Positions 7,737 through 16,570 are shown, counted from the first letter of the stretch. The stretch is DNA of 64,000 nt from Candidatus Uhrbacteria bacterium (GCA_016222815.1 JACRQE010000003.1:248001-312000), one strand, 5' to 3'. The notes: a model not told the origin generated them from the sequence alone. Numbers and translations are program-made.

Positions 7737-8561
7737 CTATTCGCTGACCGCTAATTGCTGTTTTGGAATCTTCGAAATAATCGCGACAATGGCGAAAACC
7801 GCCATCCCGCACAACACGATCGTGGCACCGGCCGGCAGGTTCAGGAAAACGGAAAGTACCAGTCCGAGCACAACGTCTAAATCGGCGATTATCACTGTAG
7901 ACCACATCAGGCCGTGGAAAGATCTGGCGGTCAGTTTGGCGGTCGATACCGGGATGATGAGCAAGGCGCTGACCAAAATGATGCCAAGCAACTTCATGCC
8001 CAGGACCACGGTCACAGCAATTGAGATATACAGGAGGGTGCGGTACAAGTCGATGCGCACGCCGTTCACGTAAGCCGTCTCCGGGTTCAGGATGAACAGC
8101 GCGATAAGTTTGTGCCGAGCCAAGATGAAGCCCGCGATGAGCGCGCTCAAGCCGGCCATCAGGATCACGTCCGTCCACTGCAGAGAAAGGATATTACCGA
8201 ACAGGTAGCTGGTCAGCTCCGGGCGATAGCCGCTACCGAACGACAGCAGGATGATGCCCAGGGCCATGCCTGAAGTGAAGATGAGTCCGATGATTGCGTC
8301 AGACGACAACTTGGTCCGTTTTTCCACCTGCGCGATGATGGCTGCGAAGACTGCTGAAAAACCGATTGCCGTGAACAGGGGATTGGAACCCAACAGGACT
8401 CCGGCCGCCACGCCGGAAAGCGAGGCATGGGCGATGCCGTCGCTGAAGAAGGCCATGCGGCGCAAGATCACGAAAATGCCGATGAGCGACAGCAGGCTGC
8501 CTAAGAGCAAACCGGCGACGAGCGCCCGTTGCATGAAGGGGTAGGTTAGGAGTTCCAGCAT
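7737..8561 (-). CDS. znuB: Zinc/manganese ABC transporter permease
   Basis: The 274-residue product is a polytopic membrane protein of the ABC-3 family with about eight hydrophobic segments. The motifs FFSDGIAHASLSGVA and SSDAIIGLIFTSGMALGI are characteristic of ZnuB/MntB permeases that move Zn or Mn into the cytoplasm. It is the last gene of a three-gene operon, starting seven bases after the ATPase gene. ZnuB and MntB cannot be separated by sequence alone. Confidence 0.9.
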   Translation of the reverse strand: MLELLTYPFMQRALVAGLLLGSLLSLIGIFVILRRMAFFSDGIAHASLSGVAAGVLLGSNPLFTAIGFSAVFAAIIAQVEKRTKLSSDAIIGLIFTSGMALGIILLSFGSGYRPELTSYLFGNILSLQWTDVILMAGLSALIAGFILARHKLIALFILNPETAYVNGVRIDLYRTLLYISIAVTVVLGMKLLGIILVSALLIIPVSTAKLTARSFHGLMWSTVIIADLDVVLGLVLSVFLNLPAGATIVLCGMAVFAIVAIISKIPKQQLAVSE

Positions 8562-8568
8562 ATGGCTT

Positions 8569-9264
8569 TCAATGAATGTGCATGTCGATCCGCGAACCGT
8601 AGAGCTTTTTCAACGTCTCTTTGTCCAAGACTTTGTCCGGAGGTCCATGGCAGACCAGGTCGCGGTTCAGGCAGATGACTTTATGGGCGAAACCATAGAC
8701 GAAGTTCACCTCGTGGCTGATCAGCAGTACGGTCACTTTATGTTCTCGGTTAAGATGCTCGACCAAGTCGTAGAAAGCCTTGGCTCCCTGGATATCGATG
8801 CCTGAAGCTGGTTCGTCCAAAAGCAGCAGCTTGGGTTTCTTGAACAAGGCTTGGGCAATCAAGACCCTTTGGAGCTGTCCTCCGGACAGCTCGCCGATAA
8901 GTTTGTCCTCCAAAGCATCCACCCGGACTTCGCGGCAGAGTTCTTCGGTCTCTTTGGACGTAAGTTTGGGTTTGGCGAACGAGAGGAACTCTTTGACCGT
9001 GATGGGTATGGTCCGGTCGAAATCAAAATACTGGGGGACGTAGCCCACGCTCGACAGGACTTTTTCGATCGGGGAGCCGAGGACCGAGATTTTGCCAGAG
9101 TAGGGAACCAACCCAAGGATGGCGCGGAACAATGTGGATTTGCCTGAACCATTAGGACCTATGATTGCGGCAATCTCGCCATCTTCAACATCCAGGCTTA
9201 TCTGCTCAAGTACCCGTTGGTTGCCCAGGGTCACGTCAAGGTTCCGTATCTTAAGGGCGCTCAT
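8569..9264 (-). CDS. znuC: Zinc/manganese ABC transporter ATP-binding protein
   Basis: This 231-residue ABC ATPase has a Walker A GPNGSGKST, a signature LSGGQLQR, a Walker B LLLLDEPASGID and an H-loop LLISHE. Its length fits ZnuC/MntA ATPases. The start codon overlaps the stop of the binding-protein gene by four bases, so the two are coupled. It powers uptake through the permease encoded next. Confidence 0.92.
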   Translation of the reverse strand: MSALKIRNLDVTLGNQRVLEQISLDVEDGEIAAIIGPNGSGKSTLFRAILGLVPYSGKISVLGSPIEKVLSSVGYVPQYFDFDRTIPITVKEFLSFAKPKLTSKETEELCREVRVDALEDKLIGELSGGQLQRVLIAQALFKKPKLLLLDEPASGIDIQGAKAFYDLVEHLNREHKVTVLLISHEVNFVYGFAHKVICLNRDLVCHGPPDKVLDKETLKKLYGSRIDMHIH

Positions 9265-10175
9265 AGTGATTCAGCGATGGTCAGCGCGTTATTCACCAGC
9301 ATTTCTGCATAATTAGATGCGCCACTACTGCCTTCCGGGTCAATCGTCTGCACCATAAGGCTCAGGTCTTTGGCCAAGGAAGATACCGTTTCTTTGGAAA
9401 GCTCGGGTTCAATGAACAAGGTTTTTATCCTTTCTTTTTTTATGATGTCCTGTAAGCCCATCATTTCATTCGCTGTCAGTTCCTGCCCCGGGCTTGGTTC
9501 TATGGTAGCCACTATCACCAGACCGTATGCCGAAGCGAAATACTGCCAGGCATTGTGGTGTGTCAGGATCGCATTGTTCACCTTATCCTTGAATAGCTGT
9601 TTGATTTGCGTATCCAAATCGACCATCCGTGATGAAAAATCCTTTAATCTCTGGTCAATCGCCGCGGTTCTGGCTGGGTTTAGGCGTTTGAGCTCCGCAG
9701 CGATGTCTGCAGCTATGAACTTGCCATTCAACGGTGTCAGCCAATAATGGGGATCGACCGGCAAATCATCTGGCGCTTCTGCCCCTGAACCGAACGTCGC
9801 AACACGCGGAGTGTTTTTTAGTTTAATCCCTTTATCCACGGTCACGAGCTGGATTCCAGGCGCGTTCTTGGCCAAATCAGCCGCCCAATCATCCAGTCCG
9901 TGGCCGATCATGAATATGGCTTCTGCATCTTTAAGCCGGATCAAGACTTCCGGAGTTGGTTCGAACGTATGCGGGCTGGCGCCGGCTGGCAAAATGTTCA
10001 CTACATCAAAATCCTCGCCTGCGATCTCTTTGGCGATCATCTCGAGGGGCTTGATGGTGGTTGCCACGGTCTGCTTCCCTGACTTCTCCGTCACGAATCT
10101 CGGATTGGATGAGATTACGGCCACGGCTGTCGCCAAGACCAGACCTGCGATAAACAATAGTATTGCCCATTTCAT
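9261..10175 (-). CDS. znuA: Zinc/manganese ABC transporter substrate-binding protein
   Basis: The 304-residue protein starts with a hydrophobic export or anchor segment and continues as a cluster A-I metal-binding protein. The metal ligands are recognisable in PAGASPHTFEP, DPHYWLTP, LTHHNAWQYF and FIEPELSKET. The long His-rich loop of many ZnuA proteins is absent. I chose the ATG at 10175 because a GGAG lies eight bases upstream; an in-frame ATG at 10181 has a GGAG only two bases away. The first gene of the operon, it is divergent from the 10255 gene. An extended -10 (TGC then TACACT on the minus strand) lies in the gap. No convincing Zur-type palindrome is visible. Confidence 0.88.
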   Translation of the reverse strand: MKWAILLFIAGLVLATAVAVISSNPRFVTEKSGKQTVATTIKPLEMIAKEIAGEDFDVVNILPAGASPHTFEPTPEVLIRLKDAEAIFMIGHGLDDWAADLAKNAPGIQLVTVDKGIKLKNTPRVATFGSGAEAPDDLPVDPHYWLTPLNGKFIAADIAAELKRLNPARTAAIDQRLKDFSSRMVDLDTQIKQLFKDKVNNAILTHHNAWQYFASAYGLVIVATIEPSPGQELTANEMMGLQDIIKKERIKTLFIEPELSKETVSSLAKDLSLMVQTIDPEGSSGASNYAEMLVNNALTIAESL

Positions 10176-10237
10176 GCTCATAGCTCCATTGTGGTTCGGG
10201 CATAGTGTAGCATGAAAAGATGTTTGTAAAACCCGGT

Positions 10238-10248
10238 TGTGATAAAAT
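10238..10248 (+). promoter_or_regulatory. Extended -10 element placed for a leaderless transcript
   Basis: TGT followed by GATAAAAT ends at 10248, six bases before the ATG at 10255. Transcription would start at or within about two bases of the start codon, and no Shine-Dalgarno site is present. Confidence 0.55.
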
Positions 10249-10254
10249 ACCCGC

Positions 10255-11877
10255 ATGACAAAAAAACTTATGTCCTCCAAGTCCATAGTCTTCCTTTCGT
10301 TGTTTTTGATGGTTGCCCCAATCGGAGCCGGAGCCGCTACGCTCCAACAGATATATGGGAATGCCGTCAAAGCCACTTTCCAAAAGGGCGAACCGCTTCG
10401 TGTCGATGCCAAAGCTGACCTTGGCCTGACCGTCACCCCGCAAAAAGGCGCCAAGACCCAGACCGACACCCAGCTCCGTCTGATGTTGCGCTATCGCAAA
10501 CAGCAAGGGACGCGTCAAGACAGCGAAGGTCGGCTGGTGTTCGAAAGGATCAAGACGAACGATCCTAAATCCAGTTTGCCGGATACCCTCGGAATGCCTT
10601 TGGCTATCGAATGGAAGCACCTGGACAAGATGGCTTATTTCAGGCTGAAAACCCAGGAACCGATTCCTGAACTCGAGAAACAGCTCGGTCCGGATGCCGC
10701 CAAGTTCTTAGGACAATGGTTGAGCGTGGAAGGCTCCGAAGGCAGTCAGGATGTGAAATCCCTGACCACGACCTCATTGCCGACTGCCGGCAGCATGTTC
10801 CAAAGTTCGACCTCAAATGATTTGTTGGACCTGAAAGTGGTAAAAGCCGAAAAGACCATGCGCCGGCCGAATGGTGACGTTGTTTACCGGATGCGCCTCG
10901 CTATCGATCCAGCGACCATCACCAAACGTCAGAACGCCCGTCTCGCCGCGCTCAAGACCATGAAGGATTCCGCCACCAAGCGCAACCAGGTCGCAGAAAT
11001 CAAAAAAGATGCTGCCGAACAGCGGGCTGCCGCCAAGCACACCTGGATCGTGGCCGAGGTCAACCAAACCAAAAACACGCTCGAGCGGTTGGAGCTCCAA
11101 GGATGGACGGACTCATCCAAGACGAATTTTTTCAACAACGAAAAATCAAAAGAGACGCTTAAGTTCAAGGCCGGAATAACTTTCATGCGCGACGGCGATT
11201 GGGAAGTCGCAGCCCCTGCAAACTCGCTGGACCTTAAGGAAGTCTTATCATCCCTTCTGAGCCAGATGTTCGCCCAAGCTGCCTCCAGCTCTTCCTCGGC
11301 CATGCCCTATGTCGAAGGCGAAAATCCCTCAGCCCAACCGGCGGTGAGCGGCGAGGTGCCAGCCTGGATTGTCTCGACTTTGAGGCAGCTGTATATAGAT
11401 AATGCGAACGGCTTCAGCGTCCATTACAAAGACGGCTGGAACATGCAGCAGCCTGATGCTGATTCGGTCCTGTTCTTCAGCGATACAGCCGAGAAAGGTA
11501 TCGTGCCCTCGATGAGTATCCAAGCTTTGGCCGCCAGCACCACCTTGGACGTGACCGGCAATATCAACTCTATCTGGAATGACGTCTATGGAGCCTTGCT
11601 CCAATCGACTATCGAGAAGGATGGCGCCAAACAGATGGGGACGATCCAAATCGGCGCCAGCCCGGTCATCACTGATAAAGGCCAGACGGTACAAGCCTCG
11701 CGTTATATCCTGGCCCGTGAAACATCTGAAGGCTGGGTCTCCGATTATGTACTGATTTTTCCGAACGCTACATCCGGTAAATACCTGGTCTACATGTTCG
11801 AAGAGCCTGAACAGCCGTCTGACGCTCTCCTGAATATCCGCGATGCCATGCGCCAATCCCTCCGCATCTTGGAATAA
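10255..11877 (+). CDS. Secreted protein of unknown function with PsbP-like C-terminal region
   Basis: The 540-residue product begins with a clear signal peptide (basic start, hydrophobic core to about residue 25, cleavage after GAGA). The mature part resembles an extracellular beta-rich lipoprotein-like fold at about 30-250, with several basic KAxLGL-type segments. A helical middle contains an Asp/Lys-rich stretch. The last 160 residues begin NGFSVHYKDGW and resemble PsbP/DUF1795-type domains found in secreted bacterial proteins. No lipobox cysteine is present. It is divergent from znuA and predicted to be leaderless. No enzymatic motif is evident; a role in envelope maintenance or surface binding is only a guess. 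Confidence 0.75.
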   Translation: MTKKLMSSKSIVFLSLFLMVAPIGAGAATLQQIYGNAVKATFQKGEPLRVDAKADLGLTVTPQKGAKTQTDTQLRLMLRYRKQQGTRQDSEGRLVFERIKTNDPKSSLPDTLGMPLAIEWKHLDKMAYFRLKTQEPIPELEKQLGPDAAKFLGQWLSVEGSEGSQDVKSLTTTSLPTAGSMFQSSTSNDLLDLKVVKAEKTMRRPNGDVVYRMRLAIDPATITKRQNARLAALKTMKDSATKRNQVAEIKKDAAEQRAAAKHTWIVAEVNQTKNTLERLELQGWTDSSKTNFFNNEKSKETLKFKAGITFMRDGDWEVAAPANSLDLKEVLSSLLSQMFAQAASSSSSAMPYVEGENPSAQPAVSGEVPAWIVSTLRQLYIDNANGFSVHYKDGWNMQQPDADSVLFFSDTAEKGIVPSMSIQALAASTTLDVTGNINSIWNDVYGALLQSTIEKDGAKQMGTIQIGASPVITDKGQTVQASRYILARETSEGWVSDYVLIFPNATSGKYLVYMFEEPEQPSDALLNIRDAMRQSLRILE

Positions 11878-11888
11878 CTTTCGCGTGT

Positions 11889-11917
11889 TTGACCGTACTG
11901 ACCGTTTGGTTTATGTT
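11889..11917 (+). promoter_or_regulatory. Leaderless-type promoter for the 11926 gene
   Basis: TTGACC (11889-11894) and TATGTT (11912-11917) are 17 bases apart, and the ATG follows after eight bases, too close for a Shine-Dalgarno site. Confidence 0.65.
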
Positions 11918-11925
11918 GGCTGCCT

Positions 11926-12375
11926 ATGCTGACTGAATTCGCGACCATCCAATTCAACCGAGAAGAGTTGCTCGAACTCCATCGTTCGCTTCTTTTGGCT
12001 GCCATGGTCGAGGATGAGTTGCGCCATGAGCGAGGCCTCGAGAAGGTTGGTCAGCACCCCTTGCTCGACAAGATCGAGGCGTTGTTGGGCATCAAGGAAG
12101 ACAAGCTCCATGCTTTGGACCACCAGGTTGAGGATGAGATGTGGGAGTTCGCCTGGTACGCTTTCACCGACGAATGGGCTTGGACCCGTGCCGCCCAAGA
12201 CGTCGAGAAAGAACTGTCTGAATCCTCGACCAAGCCGTCGGATGCTGACCGGAAGACCCTGGTCGAAACCCGCTACCGCGAAAGATTCGACGCTTACGTG
12301 GCTGAAGTCGATATGCGGGAATCCAAAAAAGAGAAATTCAGCCCCGCCAAACAAAATAAGAAACCGTCTGCCTAG
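11926..12375 (+). CDS. Small helical protein of unknown function
   Basis: This 149-residue acidic, strongly helical protein has no signal peptide and a Lys-rich C-terminal tail. Residues 14-75 (REELLELHRSLL through the LLDKIEALLGIKEDKL block) look like paired helices. I do not recognise the family. Its promoter places the transcription start at the start codon. Its terminator overlaps the coding end, with the TAG stop codon forming the loop of the hairpin. Confidence 0.75.
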   Translation: MLTEFATIQFNREELLELHRSLLLAAMVEDELRHERGLEKVGQHPLLDKIEALLGIKEDKLHALDHQVEDEMWEFAWYAFTDEWAWTRAAQDVEKELSESSTKPSDADRKTLVETRYRERFDAYVAEVDMRESKKEKFSPAKQNKKPSA

Positions 12376-12391
12376 GGCAGACGGTTTTTCC
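12361..12391 (+). terminator. Intrinsic terminator with stop codon in its loop
   Basis: A perfect 12-bp stem (12361-12372 with 12376-12387) encloses only the TAG stop codon of the preceding gene and runs into a T tract. Confidence 0.9.
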
Positions 12392-12413
12392 ATCTAGTCG
12401 CTGCGGAGGGCGC

Positions 12414-12656
12414 TTAAATCCTCACCGTCGTCTCTTGTATCTCTTGGTTTTTCGGAGCTGCGAGTATCGGCTTGATCCGATCCATCGGATTGAAGAAGCT
12501 CATGGCCAAGGCGGCTACGATATATGAAACCAAAAATACCGCAATCAGCCTGACGAACGAACTCTCCTCCTCCATGGCATCCGAGAGGAAATGTTTGATG
12601 GTCAGGGCAAAGACCATGATGACGGCAGCGATGGCGAGGTTGATCAGGTCGAACAT
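12414..12656 (-). CDS. Small membrane protein with two hydrophobic segments
   Basis: The 80-residue protein has hydrophobic helices at about 5-24 and 35-55, with an acidic turn between them and a polar tail. No family is recognised. On the minus strand an extended -10 (TGC then TAAACT) ends 12 bases before the ATG, so the leader would be only a few bases long. It lies alone between two plus-strand genes. Confidence 0.65.
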   Translation of the reverse strand: MFDLINLAIAAVIMVFALTIKHFLSDAMEEESSFVRLIAVFLVSYIVAALAMSFFNPMDRIKPILAAPKNQEIQETTVRI

Positions 12657-12715
12657 AGGGGAGAATCGAGTTTAGCAGGCGCTTTACAAACGTTCAAGAT
12701 TCGCTGGTCGGGGTC

Positions 12716-12744
12716 TTGAAAAAAAGGGGATTCAATGGTGTAAT
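12716..12744 (+). promoter_or_regulatory. Leaderless promoter deciding the 12752 start
   Basis: TTGAAA (12716-12721), a 17-base spacer and TGTAAT (12739-12744) are followed by seven bases and then ATG at 12752. This arrangement excludes the upstream in-frame TTG (12716) and ATG (12743) as starts, since both overlap the promoter. Confidence 0.75.
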
Positions 12745-12751
12745 GGCCGGC

Positions 12752-14323
12752 ATGAACGCCTTGTCCAAAGGTATCGTGAATCAGCTGTTGAATGCGCTGA
12801 AAACACCTGGAAAACAGGAGATACCTGAAGAAGCCAGGATCAATGTCCACCACGCGGTCAGCCGTTTTTCTGTCCTCTACGAAAAGATCCGCAACGCCGT
12901 GGATTACAAGGATGAACACCTCCTCCGCAAATCTGCGATCAAGCGCATCTTGAGCCGCCAGCTGCTCCTCGAGAACGACTCGCAAGTCATTGCCTTGAAC
13001 CTGGTCCGCGAACTCATCGGCGCGCGTTATCTGCCGAACAACGAATTGCCCGACTATATCATCGGCCAAGTAGCTGTCAGGGTCGCCAAGTATCTGGCCA
13101 TCCAGCGGGCGAAGGTCGGTTCCGAAAAGCACTACGCCTGGTTGCGCGGTATCCTGTCCGTCGAAATCGAAGAAGTACTGGTGGATGCGACGCAAGAGAA
13201 GGCTCTTGTCACATTCCTCTACGAACGTCTGGCCGATCGCGTTAGGGTGCAGGGCGTGGCCATGGAGTCAGCCGAAGTCCGTCTCCAGCTCTACTTGGCG
13301 TGCTATCGCTGCCTGGTCAAAGCCGATGAGGAGACCCTGGGCTTCAAGCTTCTCCGCGCCTATCTGCCGGAGTGGCTTCGTCCCGAAGGTTGGCTGTCTG
13401 AACCTCAGGGCATGGCGGAACGCATGATCGGCGTGGAGAGGCGTATACGTTTGAGCCTTACCCATCCATTGGCCTTGAAGTTCCAGCGCGTAGTCAAACC
13501 CTGGGCTGTCTCTTTGAACGTTTTGCGCGAAGCTCTTCTTGAAAAGCCGGATGAAGCCAAAACTTTGTTGGATAATCCCGAGAGCTTGAACGCTGTCGTA
13601 TCCAGGATTGCCGAACGCCGCTACAAGCAGTCCAAGGCGAAATTGCGCCGTGGGGCGGTTCGGGCGACGATCTATCTCTTGCTCACGAAAATGCTCCTGG
13701 CGTTCGTCCTCGAAGTCCCGATGGAGTGGTATTGGTACGGCGGCGTGTCTTATGCCGCGCTCCTGATCAACATGCTATTCCCGCCGGTTTTCATGTTCAC
13801 GGTTTCGCTCTTCATCCGCATCCCGGGCAAGGACAATACGGACCGCATCAAGGGCGGCGTGAACACGCTCCTCTCGACCGAGGGTTTGCCGCTCCGCGAG
13901 ATCCGCATTCCGCCAAGGCGGGGAGGGGAGGCACGGATGCTCTTCACCCTGCTTTACGCGACAATGTTCCTCGTGACCTTCGGCGGCATCGGGCTCATCC
14001 TGGCCCAGTTGGAATTCACCTGGTTTTCGGCCGCCATATTCTACTTCTTCCTGTGCGTGGTCAGCTTCTTCGCCTTCCGTCTGCGCCAGAACGCCCGCGA
14101 GAACGTGATCGTCGAAGGCAAAGCCAGGCTCCATAACCTGGTCCTGGACTTCGTCGCCCTCCCCATCCTGCGCGCCGGCTCCTGGCTCTCCCAAAGCATC
14201 AGCCGCATCAACGTCTTCCTGTTCATCTTCGACTTCCTCATCGAGGCGCCGTTCAAGATATTCCTGACCGTATTGGAGGAATGGTTCTCGTTCATGAAGG
14301 AAAAGCGCGAAGAGCTCCAATAA
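12752..14323 (+). CDS. Large membrane protein of unknown function
   Basis: The 523-residue protein has a cytoplasmic-type helical N-terminal half (about 1-300) with many charged residues. The C-terminal half contains about five hydrophobic segments, including a stretch near 305-365 and one near 395-450. The end is amphipathic, with an LIEAPFKIFLTVLEEWFSF motif. I do not recognise the family. The start is fixed by a leaderless promoter. The stop is two bases before the TVP38-like gene, so the two are probably co-transcribed, and tgt follows in the same unit. Confidence 0.8.
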   Translation: MNALSKGIVNQLLNALKTPGKQEIPEEARINVHHAVSRFSVLYEKIRNAVDYKDEHLLRKSAIKRILSRQLLLENDSQVIALNLVRELIGARYLPNNELPDYIIGQVAVRVAKYLAIQRAKVGSEKHYAWLRGILSVEIEEVLVDATQEKALVTFLYERLADRVRVQGVAMESAEVRLQLYLACYRCLVKADEETLGFKLLRAYLPEWLRPEGWLSEPQGMAERMIGVERRIRLSLTHPLALKFQRVVKPWAVSLNVLREALLEKPDEAKTLLDNPESLNAVVSRIAERRYKQSKAKLRRGAVRATIYLLLTKMLLAFVLEVPMEWYWYGGVSYAALLINMLFPPVFMFTVSLFIRIPGKDNTDRIKGGVNTLLSTEGLPLREIRIPPRRGGEARMLFTLLYATMFLVTFGGIGLILAQLEFTWFSAAIFYFFLCVVSFFAFRLRQNARENVIVEGKARLHNLVLDFVALPILRAGSWLSQSISRINVFLFIFDFLIEAPFKIFLTVLEEWFSFMKEKREELQ

Positions 14324-14325
14324 AC

Positions 14326-15027
14326 ATGCGGAAATTCATCAGCGGTAACATCGGCAAGATCGTGGTTGGCCTCATCTGGGTCGTAGCTTTGATTTCGGCG
14401 TATCGTTGGTTCCTGGATTCCGACATTCCCATGCGCCAGGTCCCGCGCGCCCTCAAAGGCATCGTGGCATCATACGGTATTTGGGGGCCGGCGGTCATCC
14501 TCGGCCTGCATGCGGCGCGGAGCTTTTTCTTTTTGCCCAGTATGCCGCTCGTGCTGGTCGCTGGTTCGCTGTATGGCCCATGGTGGGGTATGGCGCTGAC
14601 CATCGCCGGCGACAATATCTCGGCCAACATCAGCTTCGTCCTGGGGCGCTTCTTCGGTCGCCGTTACGTCAAACAGACCGAACGTGGTTGGCTGAAGAAA
14701 TACGACGAACTTTTGACCCGCGATGGCTTTATGGCCGTATTGCTCATGCGTCTTCTGTATTTCCCTTTCGATGTGGTGAACCTGGGCAGCGGCCTGTCAG
14801 GTATCCCGTATCGTCAGTATCTGGTCGCGACGTTCATCGGCCTGATACCGGCTATCGTGACCTTCACCTTCTTGGGCGACGCATTCGTCAATCCGCGCGC
14901 TTTTATCGTCTTCGCCATCCTCTTCGTATTGACGCTGGTTTGCGCCTGGCTCATCAAGCGATCGCGTTGGGCCCAAAAGATGCTGCTCCACCCCAAACAC
15001 CATGACTCAATCTTCGAAGAGCTTTGA
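14326..15027 (+). CDS. TVP38/TMEM64 (DedA-superfamily) membrane protein
   Basis: The 233-residue protein has an N-terminal hydrophobic anchor and about five further membrane segments. The block LVLVAGSLYGPWWGMALTIA followed by ISFVLGRFFGRRYV and MRLLYFPFDVVNLGSGLSGI is the signature of the VTT domain. Bacterial members are thought to be lipid scramblases or undecaprenyl-phosphate flippases. The ATG at 14326 is chosen because it follows the previous stop by two bases. The last 26 bases overlap tgt in another frame. Confidence 0.85.
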   Translation: MRKFISGNIGKIVVGLIWVVALISAYRWFLDSDIPMRQVPRALKGIVASYGIWGPAVILGLHAARSFFFLPSMPLVLVAGSLYGPWWGMALTIAGDNISANISFVLGRFFGRRYVKQTERGWLKKYDELLTRDGFMAVLLMRLLYFPFDVVNLGSGLSGIPYRQYLVATFIGLIPAIVTFTFLGDAFVNPRAFIVFAILFVLTLVCAWLIKRSRWAQKMLLHPKHHDSIFEEL

Positions 15028-16144
15028 TCTGCTCCAGACCTCGATATCCTCCCGTGCCAGGCGCGGCGTTTTGCATACCTCCCACGGCGATCTGCAGACC
15101 CCATTCTTCATGCCCATCGCCACCAAAGGCGCGGTCAAGACGCTTTCGTCCTTGGATGTCGAAAACCTCGGCAGTCCCATCCTGCTCTCCAACACCTACC
15201 ATCTGTATCTCCGTCCCGGAGTCGATGTCTTCAAAGAATTCGGAGGCTTGCACAGGTTCATGTCCTGGGATGGCGCCATTCTGACAGATTCTGGCGGATA
15301 CCAGGTATTTTCGCTCGGGGCAATGCGCAAGATCACCGAGGACGGTGTGGTCTTCGCCTCGCATATCGACGGTTCGCGGCATGAACTCACTCCCGAAAAA
15401 TCCATCCAGATCCAGCAGGCCATCGGCAGTGATATCCAGATGGTATTGGACGAATGTACACCTTCCGGTTCGACTCTCGATTATCTGACGGACTCTGTCG
15501 CCCGTACCACGCGCTGGGCTGAACGCTGCAAAGTTGAATTCCAGAAGGGGAGGGAAGAATCGAATAATCCTGGTTCTTTGCTCTTCGGCATCAACCAGGG
15601 CGGGATCGTCGACGATCTTCGCGTCGAGCACGCCCGCCAGATGTCCAGGATCGGTTTTGATGGATATGCCATCGGCGGTCTGTCGGTCGGCGAACAATTC
15701 GTCGATTCATGCCGCATCGTGGCTGCCCTGGACCAGAACCTCCCGACAGATGCCGCGCGTTATTTCATGGGCGGTGCCCAACCGCATGAGATCGTGGAAT
15801 ATGTGAAACGGGGAGTTGATATGTTCGACTGCGTCCTGCCGACCAGGAACGCCCGCCACGGTCTGCTGTACCGTTTCCGCCACCATGACCTGTCGAGTCC
15901 CGACTTCTACGAAACCGTGCATGTGACCAATGAGCAATTCAAATACTCAAAGGAACCGCTCGTCGTAGCTGAAGAAAGCGATTCCGTTTCTCAAGAACTC
16001 TCACGTTATAGCCTCGGTTACGTCCGCCATCTTTTTACGGTCGAAGAAATGCTCGGCCAAAGGTTGGTTACCCTGGCCAATGTCCGGTTTTATCTTGAAC
16101 TTATGCGTCGCATCCGTTCGGCTATCGCGGACGGTCAGCTTTGA
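15002..16144 (+). CDS. tgt: Queuine/preQ1 tRNA-ribosyltransferase lacking the usual zinc cysteines
   Basis: The 380-residue protein matches bacterial Tgt along its whole length. Asp96 in TDSGGYQVFS, Asp150 in MVLDECTP, the GGIVDDLR loop and the nucleophile Asp276 in FDCVLPTRNARHG are all kept. The enzyme swaps guanine-34 of tRNAs with GUN anticodons for preQ1 or queuine. The zinc site, normally CxCx2C plus a distant His, is altered: the three positions read Ser328, Ser330 and Leu333, and only His343 remains. The ATG at 15002 overlaps the preceding gene by 26 bases, implying coupled translation. No queuosine-synthesis genes are in the window, so substrate may be scavenged. Confidence 0.93.
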   Translation: MTQSSKSFDLLQTSISSRARRGVLHTSHGDLQTPFFMPIATKGAVKTLSSLDVENLGSPILLSNTYHLYLRPGVDVFKEFGGLHRFMSWDGAILTDSGGYQVFSLGAMRKITEDGVVFASHIDGSRHELTPEKSIQIQQAIGSDIQMVLDECTPSGSTLDYLTDSVARTTRWAERCKVEFQKGREESNNPGSLLFGINQGGIVDDLRVEHARQMSRIGFDGYAIGGLSVGEQFVDSCRIVAALDQNLPTDAARYFMGGAQPHEIVEYVKRGVDMFDCVLPTRNARHGLLYRFRHHDLSSPDFYETVHVTNEQFKYSKEPLVVAEESDSVSQELSRYSLGYVRHLFTVEEMLGQRLVTLANVRFYLELMRRIRSAIADGQL

Positions 16145-16147
16145 TTA

Positions 16148-16198
16148 TTGCCCAAAAAGGAGAACCGGAGTATTCTCCTGGGACGACCAAAACCCAGG
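16148..16198 (+). promoter_or_regulatory. Promoter and leader hairpin of the 16208 gene
   Basis: TTGCCC (16148-16153) and TATTCT (16171-16176) have a 17-base spacer. CCTGGG (16177-16182) can pair with CCCAGG (16193-16198) at the 5' end of the transcript, just before the AGGGGGT ribosome site. Confidence 0.6.
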
Positions 16199-16207
16199 GG
16201 GTAACCC

Positions 16208-16414
16208 ATGAGCACGCGTCCTATCATCAGGTCCCACAGTTCTTTTCCGCCATCCGGCCAGCCCGGCCGAGGCATCATCCGGGCGCACCGCAACGCCTTC
16301 GTCACGCCAGAGGACGAAGCGAATATGTTCGAAGCCGCGGCCCAAGACTCGGCGCGTCAAGCCGATGCCGCCCACTTGGCCCAGCTCTTGGCTGATGAGC
16401 CATACAAAGGCTGA
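16208..16414 (+). CDS. Small ORFan protein
   Basis: This 68-residue hydrophilic protein has a basic, Ser/Pro/Gly-rich first half and an acidic Ala-rich helical second half (from about PEDEANMFEAAAQ). No family is recognised. Coding status rests on a good promoter, an AGGGGGT ribosome site eight bases before the ATG, and a strong terminator downstream. Confidence 0.65.
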   Translation: MSTRPIIRSHSSFPPSGQPGRGIIRAHRNAFVTPEDEANMFEAAAQDSARQADAAHLAQLLADEPYKG

Positions 16415-16468
16415 TACCGAGTCTTCCGGCAGCCGCATTCGGCACCTGCCTGGGGCAGGATCTCATGC

Positions 16469-16500
16469 GAGAGGATCAACGGATCCTCTCTTGTTTTTTT
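16469..16500 (+). terminator. Intrinsic terminator
   Basis: A 9-bp stem (16469-16477 with 16482-16490) is followed by TTGTTTTTTTT. Confidence 0.93.
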
Positions 16501-16514
16501 TGTAAAAACACATC

Positions 16515-16570
16515 TTGACGGAAATCGCGAAAGGTGATAATCTCGCCACTCGTTATCGTCATTCGACGAT
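16515..16570 (+). promoter_or_regulatory. Promoter and 5' hairpin of the 16603 gene
   Basis: TTGACG (16515-16520) and TAATCT (16538-16543) are 17 bases apart, with a TG one base before the -10. The transcript would start near 16550. ATCGTC (16555-16560) then pairs with GACGAT (16565-16570) around a four-base loop. The upstream in-frame ATG at 16534 lies inside the promoter and is excluded. Confidence 0.8.

Noticed and set aside
6085-8178. 697-residue minus-strand reading frame
   Set aside because: It lies opposite the 6019 gene, its terminator and znuB, has no ribosome site, and its composition is that of a GC-rich antisense shadow.
10182-10254. Zur operator upstream of znuA
   Set aside because: No convincing palindrome of the Zur or MntR type is visible in the divergent gap.
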